Part shown: positions 8,687 through 16,900 of the stretch, in pieces | Numbering within the stretch: the stretch's first letter is position 1 | Layout of the letters: the number at the start of each line of letters is the position of its first letter | Assembly: GCA_019456195.1 (NCBI GenBank) | Contig: VRUK01000006.1 | Location: 1-64,000 of the forward strand | DNA: 64,000 bases | Direction of reading: 5' to 3' | From: Planctomycetota bacterium | GTDB lineage: Bacteria > Planctomycetota > Phycisphaerae > Sedimentisphaerales > Anaerobacaceae | Notes under the pieces: generated by a model | The model's database searches: none | The model's input: only the letters and a program-made list of their open reading frames with translations | Told to the model about the DNA's origin: nothing | Program-made: the position numbers and the translations under genes

Positions 8687-9796
8687 TTAATGTGTTGCTT
8701 CTGGTGGAATATACGCACAAAAAGGTTCTTCCGCCATATAATTTTCCGTCGCTGCGTATGCTCTGCCACGACAGCCACCACATACTTCTCTATAACCGCA
8801 AATACCACACTTGCCTTCGAGACTGCTGCTTGTACGCATTCGCTCAAGGTCTTTGTTGCCCTGCCATATCTCTGAAAGTGTTTGCCTGAGCACATTACCG
8901 CAATTTACCGGCAAATATCCACAGGGAAATACATCTCCCTGATGGCCAACAAAAAGCACACCAAGCCCGGCAAGACATCCGCGAGTAGGTACCCCATGTC
9001 CGGCTTTGCCCGGTACTGGGCCGCTGCTGTGCGAAGGTTTTGTACGCTCCTGATACAGGCCCTCTTGTCTGATTATACGTTCATAGTGAGGCCCGCAGGT
9101 TACTTTCATTTGTAACTCACCGCGTCTGTCCAGCCGGCATACCTCAAGCATTTTTTGTTCATATTGCTCAGGTGAAAGCATGTCAGTTTCAGCCAGGACC
9201 TGCCCGCATCCGACCGGAACCAGCATGAATATATGCACAGCTACAGCCCCCATCGACTTGGCAAGTTTGTAAACATCCTCTAATTGTCCGGCGTTGTGCT
9301 TAGTCAATGTGATATTTATCTGAACAGATAAATCTTTCTCACGAAGGTGCTTAATACCTTGAAGTGCCCTTTCAAAGGAGCCTTCCAACTGACGCAGTTT
9401 GTTGTGAACCTCGGCAGTTGCACCATCCAGACTAACCGCTATCCTAACGATTCCGCTGTCCCGTATTTTCTTGGCTACTACTGCATCTATCAATGTTCCA
9501 TTAGTCGCAAGCGCTGGTACAATCCCAGCTTCACGCGCCTGGCCGACCAGCTCGAATAAGTCATCGCGACAGAGCGGCTCGCCCCCTGAAAATACCAGGA
9601 CCGGCATCATAGGTTGTCCCCTGCCTAATTCAGCCAACTGTTCTATAAGGTTCTTCGCCTGGGCAGTTGATAAGTCCTTAAAAGCCGCTTCATCGGTTTC
9701 CAGGCGCCGACAATGTGCGCAGGTCAAATTGCATTTTATCGTAGTTTCCCAAAACAAGAGTCTCAGAATTTGATTTGGCCTTAGAGCTTTGTTCAC
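8687..9796 (-). CDS. ahbD: Radical SAM heme synthase AhbD (Fe-coproporphyrin III oxidative decarboxylase)
   Basis: The 369-residue protein has the radical SAM motif CNLTCAHC (residues about 22-29) and a C-terminal cysteine-rich tail (CGICGYREVCGGCRGRAYA, then PFCAY) typical of AhbD and SPASM proteins. AhbD decarboxylates two propionates of Fe-coproporphyrin III to the vinyls of heme b, the last step of the oxygen-independent siroheme route. Its ATG overlaps the hemA stop by four bases (ATGA), and ahbC follows 33 bases downstream, so hemA-ahbD-ahbC are likely one transcript. Distinguishing AhbD from AhbC rests on length, order and the paired presence of both. Confidence 0.86.
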   Translation of the reverse strand: MNKALRPNQILRLLFWETTIKCNLTCAHCRRLETDEAAFKDLSTAQAKNLIEQLAELGRGQPMMPVLVFSGGEPLCRDDLFELVGQAREAGIVPALATNGTLIDAVVAKKIRDSGIVRIAVSLDGATAEVHNKLRQLEGSFERALQGIKHLREKDLSVQINITLTKHNAGQLEDVYKLAKSMGAVAVHIFMLVPVGCGQVLAETDMLSPEQYEQKMLEVCRLDRRGELQMKVTCGPHYERIIRQEGLYQERTKPSHSSGPVPGKAGHGVPTRGCLAGLGVLFVGHQGDVFPCGYLPVNCGNVLRQTLSEIWQGNKDLERMRTSSSLEGKCGICGYREVCGGCRGRAYAATENYMAEEPFCAYIPPEATH

Positions 9797-11100
9797 GACT
9801 GCTCATCCTCCTTCTTATTTAGTTCCGATGATATCTGTTCGGCATGCTGTACGATACTGCCAACATATCTTGCTGCCTCAGTAGCACCATTTTCTTTAGC
9901 TATAGTGTTGACGTTCTTAATTACGCAATGAAGCAGCTTGTTGACAACACGGTTCACCATTATCTCCATGTTCTCTTTGCATGATGCCTCCTGCCTTGTT
10001 CCGACGAAGAACTGTTTAAGCTCATTTTGACTGATCCGGGCAAATTGTTCCTTCATTTGACCTATTAATGGCCCTATATCCTTGGCCCCAAGCCAATCCA
10101 TAAAATCGGCAACATTTTTCTGTACAATATGTACGCCCTTGGCGATGTCCTGTTCGCGAGCTTTGCGATTTCGTTCCACTACCTCGGAAAGGTCATCGAC
10201 GCTATAGAGGTACACATCATCCATTTTGTTTATTGATGGTTCGAAGTTTCGAGGCACTGCGATATCGATAATAAGCAGCGTTCTTCCTCGCCGGCTGTTC
10301 ATTATCTTCTTAAATGGGGCTTTCCTGAAGAGATAATCCTGCACGGCCGCCGAGGCTATCGCAATATTAGCACCTACCAACTGGTTCTCGATTTCTTCCC
10401 ATTTCTCAACAGAAATGCCATAGCGCTCGGCCATATTTTTACCACGCTCGTATGACCTGTTAACAACCGTTATGTTTTTACATCCGACATGTAGAAGATG
10501 CTGTACAAGCAGCTCCCCCATCTCGCCGGCCCCGATCACTACAACTTTTGCCGATGAAATGTCAGCAAACAGTTGCATAGCCAATTCGACCGCCACACCG
10601 GCAACGCTGACTCTGCCGGTTGATATTGAGGTGGCTGTATATATCTTCTTGCTGGTGGCAAAGGCGTAGTGAAACAGCCGGTTAAGAATTTTTCCCGTGC
10701 TCTTTGCTGTACAGGCAAGCTGATATGTTTCCTTCACCTGCGCTATTATTTGTGCTTCGCCCACCACCATACTGTCTAAGCTTGAAGCGACCGTCAGTAA
10801 ATGTCTTACGGAATCTTCATCTTCATATGCGTACAGTGATTCTTGAAATTTCTCTATTGGAATGTTGTGGAAATCAGATAAAAACTCAGCCAGGTTATCT
10901 GCGGTAACCTCTTCCGAGATTTCGCTGGCACAATACAGCTCGACACGGTTGCACGTCGACAGCAATACAAATTCCGCTTCATGAAATCTGTTTTTAAGTT
11001 CTCTGAGTGCCTTGATAGTCTGTGTCGTATCAAATGCAAGTTTCTCGCGAATTTCTATCGGAGCACTCTTATGGTTAAGACCTAAAACTACTATCTTCAT
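9793..11100 (-). CDS. hemA: Glutamyl-tRNA reductase
   Basis: The 435-residue protein shows the GluTR signature: VVLGLNHKSAPIEIREKLAF at the N-terminus, the catalytic Cys in STCNRVELY, SLDSMVVGEAQIIAQVK, and an NADPH-binding Rossmann domain with VIGAGEMGELLVQHLL. A C-terminal dimerisation helix domain follows. It reduces Glu-tRNA(Glu) to glutamate-1-semialdehyde, the first step of C5-pathway tetrapyrrole synthesis. It sits 9 bases after the HemX/CcsA-like gene and overlaps ahbD by ATGA. GSA aminomutase (hemL) and porphobilinogen synthase (hemB) are not in the window. Confidence 0.96.
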   Translation of the reverse strand: MKIVVLGLNHKSAPIEIREKLAFDTTQTIKALRELKNRFHEAEFVLLSTCNRVELYCASEISEEVTADNLAEFLSDFHNIPIEKFQESLYAYEDEDSVRHLLTVASSLDSMVVGEAQIIAQVKETYQLACTAKSTGKILNRLFHYAFATSKKIYTATSISTGRVSVAGVAVELAMQLFADISSAKVVVIGAGEMGELLVQHLLHVGCKNITVVNRSYERGKNMAERYGISVEKWEEIENQLVGANIAIASAAVQDYLFRKAPFKKIMNSRRGRTLLIIDIAVPRNFEPSINKMDDVYLYSVDDLSEVVERNRKAREQDIAKGVHIVQKNVADFMDWLGAKDIGPLIGQMKEQFARISQNELKQFFVGTRQEASCKENMEIMVNRVVNKLLHCVIKNVNTIAKENGATEAARYVGSIVQHAEQISSELNKKEDEQS

Positions 11101-11109
11101 ATTCTGTTC

Positions 11110-11991
11110 TTATTTATTCTGTTCTATAGCTTCAACGTTGCTGCCGCCGAAATCATGGCCTGAATTGCAAAACACCGAGGTTCCCACTACTGCAAATAGG
11201 ATCAGGGCAAATGTGACAAGCGTAACGTAAGCTATAATCTTTTCTCGTAATTTAACTGTGAGCCACAGTACCAGAATCAGTCCCAGAAGCAGCCAAACTA
11301 AGCCGATAAGAACGATTTTGGGATCTGTGAGCCAGTCAGAAACCGTCATATTGAGCGAGGATGAGGTGGCTGCCAGGCCAATCCCGCTCGCAAAACCGAA
11401 CGTCATCAGTACGAAGCATGCCTTTAGACCGAAAATATTCATTCGCTCGAGTTTTTCGAGGTTGGGCACTTTTCCAAGGACTTGCAGTACCTTCTTTTGT
11501 TTGAGTTTTTGCCTGCTGAACAAATAAAGCACTGCACTTGCGGTTGCCAGCATTGCTGCTGCTCCGCTAAGAATCATTGAAAAACCGTGAACAATCGCCC
11601 AGGGTGTAGAAGCCGCTATATGGGCCTCGGAGGCCGGTTTGGCAACAATCGCAGCCAGAATTATCAAGCCAAGAATTACCCAAACCATCACTGAGCCGAA
11701 CCATACCTGCTGGATAGCAATGCTGACGAATAGGTATATGAGGCCGAATACAATAGTAAGGACAATCATAGACTCAAAAATTCCTGTCAGCGGCACCGCT
11801 TTTATCGCAACAGCCCTGAATATAAGCAATACAGCTTCCAGAGTTATCGCCAGACAAACCAGAGGCAAAAGAAAGCGTTTATATTTCTCACCTCCGTTTC
11901 GTAGTTGAAGAATACCAACTATTGATGCCGCCAGATATAATGCTAATACAAATAAAAATATGATTAACTCAGGTATTGGCAGACTTAACAT
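11110..11991 (-). CDS. HemX/CcsA-like cytochrome c assembly family membrane protein
   Basis: This 293-residue protein is almost entirely hydrophobic, with about eight predicted membrane segments, and has the conserved STPWAIVHGFSMILSGAAAM region of CcsA/ResC/HemX proteins. Family members handle heme export or influence GluTR abundance. Genes of this type sit next to hemA in many bacteria, as here (9-base gap; 11 bases after the second siroheme decarboxylase gene). AAGGGAAACA before the ATG supports the start. Whether it works in cytochrome c maturation or in control of heme synthesis cannot be decided from sequence. Confidence 0.82.
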   Translation of the reverse strand: MLSLPIPELIIFLFVLALYLAASIVGILQLRNGGEKYKRFLLPLVCLAITLEAVLLIFRAVAIKAVPLTGIFESMIVLTIVFGLIYLFVSIAIQQVWFGSVMVWVILGLIILAAIVAKPASEAHIAASTPWAIVHGFSMILSGAAAMLATASAVLYLFSRQKLKQKKVLQVLGKVPNLEKLERMNIFGLKACFVLMTFGFASGIGLAATSSSLNMTVSDWLTDPKIVLIGLVWLLLGLILVLWLTVKLREKIIAYVTLVTFALILFAVVGTSVFCNSGHDFGGSNVEAIEQNK

Positions 11992-12002
11992 TGTTTCCCT
12001 TA

Positions 12003-12503
12003 TTATTCAGTACTTTTCGCATCAATTTGTGTAATATAGGTCGGCGGCACCTTTTTAAGTTCCTTTTCGGTAACCAGTATTCTGTAATTTGAAACTCCGC
12101 ACGTCTGGCTCATTCGCTGGACTGTCTGCTGAACATCTTCGCCACTTTTCCCGTGGACCATTGTATAAAGACTATATGGCCAGTTTTCATAGGTACGGCG
12201 TTCATAGGCGTGACTAACCTCTTCAAATCCGGCCAGTACCTTGCCTACTTCCTCGGTTCGTGCGGGCTCTACCTGCCAGACCACCATTGCTCCACCGCCC
12301 AGACCTACTTTGAAATGATTCACTATGGCCCCTATTCGACGAATCTTACCCTGTTGTTTCCAGCCTTTCAGTACCGCCAGCAATTGTCCTGTATCTATCC
12401 CTATCTTTTCGGACATGTCCTTAAATGGACTTTGGCTTTCCGGCAATCCGTGTTGAATAACCGCCAGAATCTTCTGTTCAATATCAGATATTTTGTTTTT
12501 CAT
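12003..12503 (-). CDS. ahbB: Siroheme decarboxylase subunit, AhbA/AhbB family (second paralogue)
   Basis: The 166-residue Lrp/AsnC-type protein has an N-terminal winged helix ending WKQQGKIRRIGAIVNHF and a C-terminal fold with VSHAYERRTYENWPYSLYTM and a following VHG. This pattern marks the partner subunit of siroheme decarboxylase, and together with the 1014-1472 product it can form the usual heterodimer. It is the first gene of the minus-strand operon that continues with the HemX-like gene, hemA, ahbD and ahbC. I assign AhbB tentatively. The ribosome-binding site is weak. Confidence 0.82.
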   Translation of the reverse strand: MKNKISDIEQKILAVIQHGLPESQSPFKDMSEKIGIDTGQLLAVLKGWKQQGKIRRIGAIVNHFKVGLGGGAMVVWQVEPARTEEVGKVLAGFEEVSHAYERRTYENWPYSLYTMVHGKSGEDVQQTVQRMSQTCGVSNYRILVTEKELKKVPPTYITQIDAKSTE

Positions 12504-12758
12504 TATTTAACAGATATTATTTACCGGAGACATCGAGTCAATAATTATTCTAACTCTTCCCAAAATCGATAAAAAAACAGGTTAATTTAATATTATAATC
12601 AGAACAGTTGGAAATTGCAAGTTAGTTATACAATGATTCTTGTAGTCATGTTATTTGTCTTTTGTTCATACCTAAAGTTCCGGAATTTCTTGAATTGGTC
12701 ACATTTTTAGTGTAAAAAGTCCAAAAACATAAAAATATGAATTGTGGAAGGCTAATAT
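12504..12758. promoter_or_regulatory. Divergent promoter region, ahbB operon / hemC
   Basis: About 255 AT-rich bases lie between two divergently transcribed heme genes, so both promoters must be here by position. GGAAGG lies 8 bases before the hemC ATG. No operator or riboswitch could be identified with confidence. Confidence 0.45.
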
Positions 12759-13694
12759 ATGAGGTCCCTAAAAATAGCGAGCCGTGCTAGTAAGCTGGCT
12801 TTGGTGCAATCGAACTATATCTGCAACTTATTGAAAAATCTCAGTAACAACATTGAAATTTCTATAGTAGAAATCTCGACAAAAGGCGACCGTGACAAAT
12901 CAGACTTCCTTTATAAAACCGATTCAATGGGGTTTTTCACTTCAGAAGTTGAGAATGCGATTCTTGACGGCCGGGCTGACCTTGCCGTTCACAGTCTTAA
13001 GGACCTGCCCACCGCCTGCACAGAAGGACTCGTAGTTGCCGCAATACCGATAAGGGAATCCGTTGCCGATGCCTTGATAGCCTCATCCCAGGCGGCCTCT
13101 ATCGCCGCCCTGCCGGCCGGGGCAACCGTTGGAACTTCGAGCCTCCGGCGCATCTCTCAGTTGAACAGGCTCAGAAATGACATAAAATGTGTTCCCTTAC
13201 GTGGAAATGTCGAAACAAGGGTTTCAAAGGTGGCCACTGGGAAGGTTGACGCTGCTGTTATCGCTTGTGCCGGTTTGAACAGGCTTGGCCTGGCTGATAA
13301 AATTTCTGCGATTCTGCCGCCTCAGGAGTTCCTGCCCGCCCCGGCACAGGGCGCATTGGCCATACAGATTCGCACCGATGATAATGAGCTTGACGAGCTT
13401 GTTTCAAAACTTGATGATAAAAAATCCCGGATTGCCGTCGAGGCCGAACGAGCCATACTTTCATCTATGCACGGCGGATGCAGTATTCCTCTGGGTGTAT
13501 ATTCACAGATTTCCGGTGGTAATATAACAATTGATGCAGTTATTTCTGACGTGGAAGGTGATAAATATATCAAACGCTCAAAAACCGCCAACATCAATGA
13601 TGCAAAGTCTTGTGCCGAGGAGCTTGCACAGGAACTGTTAACCGCCGGCGGGCGGGAAATTCTTGACCAAATCAGAAACAGCCGAAATGACTAA
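12759..13694 (+). CDS. hemC: Hydroxymethylbilane synthase (porphobilinogen deaminase)
   Basis: The 311-residue protein matches HemC in length and motifs: IASRASKLALVQSNYI at the start, VHSLKDLPT with the active-site Asp region, GTSSLRRISQLNR, RGNVETRVSKVATGKVDA, and the dipyrromethane-cofactor Cys in HGGCSIPLGVY. It polymerises four porphobilinogens to hydroxymethylbilane, the substrate of the HemD half of the 1772-3151 fusion. It is read divergently from the ahbB operon and is followed by 285 bases without a gene before the hdrA operon. Confidence 0.97.
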   Translation: MRSLKIASRASKLALVQSNYICNLLKNLSNNIEISIVEISTKGDRDKSDFLYKTDSMGFFTSEVENAILDGRADLAVHSLKDLPTACTEGLVVAAIPIRESVADALIASSQAASIAALPAGATVGTSSLRRISQLNRLRNDIKCVPLRGNVETRVSKVATGKVDAAVIACAGLNRLGLADKISAILPPQEFLPAPAQGALAIQIRTDDNELDELVSKLDDKKSRIAVEAERAILSSMHGGCSIPLGVYSQISGGNITIDAVISDVEGDKYIKRSKTANINDAKSCAEELAQELLTAGGREILDQIRNSRND

Positions 13695-13979
13695 GTCAAA
13701 AGTTGATGAAGGTCCGGACTCTACCGGCTGCATAAATCTTCTAAAATATTTTGTCCTTTAGACTCATTCACTATGTTAATAAAACCAGCGATAGTGGAAT
13801 TATGCTATTAATTGACAGATTATTATCATTTGATACTTTGCACATTTTATGTCCTTTGACGTAGGAGGAATATCATTTTAGAGCATATTCTTTTGAGTGA
13901 TACATTTTTGTAGTTGTAATAGTTGATACGACAATTTATAATCCACTCTTTTTAGTTAAATATTATTAGTGAAGCTTAT
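13695..13979. other. Intergenic region upstream of the hdrA operon
   Basis: About 285 AT-rich bases between hemC and the large hdrA gene, on the same strand. It should contain the promoter of the 13-kb operon. A GTAGGAGGAATAT stretch near 13860 resembles a strong ribosome-binding site but is not followed by a credible ORF. No terminator hairpin was recognised. Confidence 0.4.
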
Positions 13980-16900
13980 ATGATACAAGTCAACAAAATA
14001 GGTTCAGTAATGGTTATTGGGGGAGGTATCGCTGGCATTCAGGCTGCGTTGGATCTGGCTGATGCAGGTTTCAAGGTCTATCTCGTTGAGTCTGGAACCG
14101 CTATAGGCGGGCACATGGCACAACTGGACAAAACCTTCCCAACGAATGACTGTTCTATGTGTACCATATCTCCTCGCCTCGTTGCCGCTGGTACACACAG
14201 GAACATCGAGATAATTACAAATGCCGAGCTTGCGGAACTATCGGGTCAGCCCGGTAATTTCGATGCGAAACTTGCTATAAAACCGCACTTCGTTGACCTT
14301 GAAAAATGCACCGGATGCGGTGTTTGCGCGGAGAACTGCCCTGTCGCCCTCAAGGATGAATACAACCAGCTTCTTAACGATAGAAAGGCGATTTTCAAAG
14401 AATACCCGCAGGCCGTACCCAACAAATTCGCAATGACCAGACCCGGTGTGCCCCCGTGTCACGATAGCTGCCCCATACACGGCAATCCCTGCGGATATAT
14501 AGCCCTGGCTGCTGCCAGCAAGTACCAGGAAGCTTATGAGTCGGCTACACAAACAAATCCTTTCCCTGCAATATGTGGAAGGGTCTGTGAGCATCCCTGT
14601 GAGCAAAGTTGCAACAGGAACAATCTCGACAGTCCGGTTTCAATCGCCTACATAAAGAGGTTTCTGGCGGACTGGTACCATGAACAAGGCCATAAGCTCA
14701 CTCCTGAAGAGAAACAGGCGACGATCAAAGAAAACGGTAAGAAGGTTGCAATAGTCGGCTCCGGGCCGGCAGGTTTGTCCGCGGCGCTGGATCTGAGGAA
14801 GATGGGATATTCCGTTACTATTTTTGAAAAGCACGGAGTACTCGGCGGAATGATGAGAATAGGCATCCCCGAATACAGGCTGCCGACAGAAATTATAGAT
14901 AGAGACATTCAGAATATTCTCGATTACGGCATCGAGGTTAAATTGCACAGTCACATTCAGGGCCAAAGTGACATCGAAGAGATGTTCGATAAAGATGTTA
15001 AGGCTGTTTTCCTGTCTGTCGGCTCGCACAAAAGCATGAGAATGGGCATGGACGGAGAAGATTCTGAAAACGCCGCAAGCGGTATTGATTTTCTCCGCAA
15101 CGTCAGGCTCGGCAAAAAGATCTCCGTTAAGGAAAATGTCATAGTAATCGGCGGCGGCAACGTTGCGATGGACTGTGCCCGAACGGCGCTGCGGCTTGGC
15201 GCTAAAAACGTCTCTCTCGTGTGCCTCGAAAGCCGGGATAAAATGCCGGCCTATCCATGGGAAGTCGAATGGGCCGAAGAGGAGGGTGTTGCTGTCAGAG
15301 CTGCCAAGGCGACAAAGAAAATTGTCGTTGAAGAAGGCAAATTCACCGCCCTGGAATTAATTGATGTAAAAAGCATGGCTTTCGTCGAGGGCAAGCTGGA
15401 ACTTGAAACAATCTCCGGCACTGATGAGGTCCTCACTGCAGATGAGCTAATAGTGGCTATCGGCCAGAAACCCGAACTCGGTCTTTTAGGAGAGTGCGGA
15501 AAGATAAAGCTCACGAAACGCGGCACGGTTGAGGTCGATGAAAATAATGGTATGACTTCATGGGAAGGAGTCTTTGTCGGTGGTGATGTAATTCGTGGCG
15601 CCGCAAGTGTAGTTCAGGCCACAGCAGACGGTCAGTTCGCTGCTAAGGCCATAGATGCCTATATAAAAGGTGAGAAGTTCGAGCCGGAAGAATGCGATCA
15701 GCCGGTCGTGGAGATTACCGCCGAGGAATTGAAAGAGCGAAAAGAAAAACTTATCCAAAGGCAGGAGATGCCCACCATCGGACTTGATAGACGGCGCTCT
15801 TTTGAAGAAGTTGATTTGGGATTCACCGAAGTGATGGCCCGGGCTGAGGCCGACAGGTGTTTATTCTGTTCCGTGTGTTCCTGGTGTGGATTGTGCGAAA
15901 AGGTATGCGAAGCCGAAGCAATTCTTTATAACGACACACCTAAGGAAAGATCGCTCGGTGTAGGCGCAATTATCCTGACACCCGGCTTTGACCTGTACGA
16001 CGCAGAGAAAAAGGCCGAGTACGGATACAGGCGTTTCCCCAACGTGGTCAGCGGTATGGATTATGAAAGAATCTTAAGCGCATCAGGTCCTTACGATGGA
16101 CATATCCAAAGGCCTTCCGATGGCGTTGAACCCAAAAAAATCGCCTTTATACAATGTGTCGGTTCGCGAGACCAGGACAATCCCTACTGCTCTACGGTTT
16201 GCTGTATGTATGCGACAAAGCAGGCGATTGTAACTAAAGAGCACATACTTGATGTCGATTGTAAAGTATTTGTTATGGACGTCAGGGCTTTCGGCAAAGG
16301 GTTCGATGAATACTACGAAAGAGCTAAGGATAAATACGGCGTTCAGTATATCTATACAAGACCCTCGGCCGTCAGACAGAATTTCAAAACAAATAACCTT
16401 TCACTCGAGTTCACCGAGGACGGCAGAAAGTGGGTTGAAGAGGAATTCGACATGGTTATATTGTCCAGCGGTCTTTGTGCGAAAGCCGAAGCGACAAAAC
16501 TGGCCGAAGTCTGCCAAATAGAGCTGAATCAATATAACTTTGCTCAATCGGCCATGTTTACCCCGACCGCCTCATCGAGGGAAGGGATTTATCTTGCCGG
16601 CTCGTTTGAAAGCCCCAAAGACATCCCCGAGAGCGTAACGCAGGCCAGTGGTGCTGCCGCCCTGGCTATGGAACTTCTGGCGGACGTCAGGGGAACACAA
16701 ATCAAGCAGGAAGAATATCCACTCGAAAAAGACATCTCAAAAGCCGAAACGCGGGTAGGAGTTTTTGTGTGTCACTGTGGCTCGAATATAGGCGGTGTTA
16801 TAAACTGCGAAGAAGTCGCTAACTACGCCAAAAATCTAAAGGACGTCAAATTCTCAACCGATTTAATGTACAGCTGCTCTCCGGATGGACTTAAAACAAT

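Noticed and set aside
7403-9796. Radical SAM pair as heme d1 (NirJ) or PQQ-type peptide maturases
   Set aside because: No nirS, nirF or nirN and no precursor peptide nearby; genes overlap or abut hemA and accompany both siroheme decarboxylase subunits.
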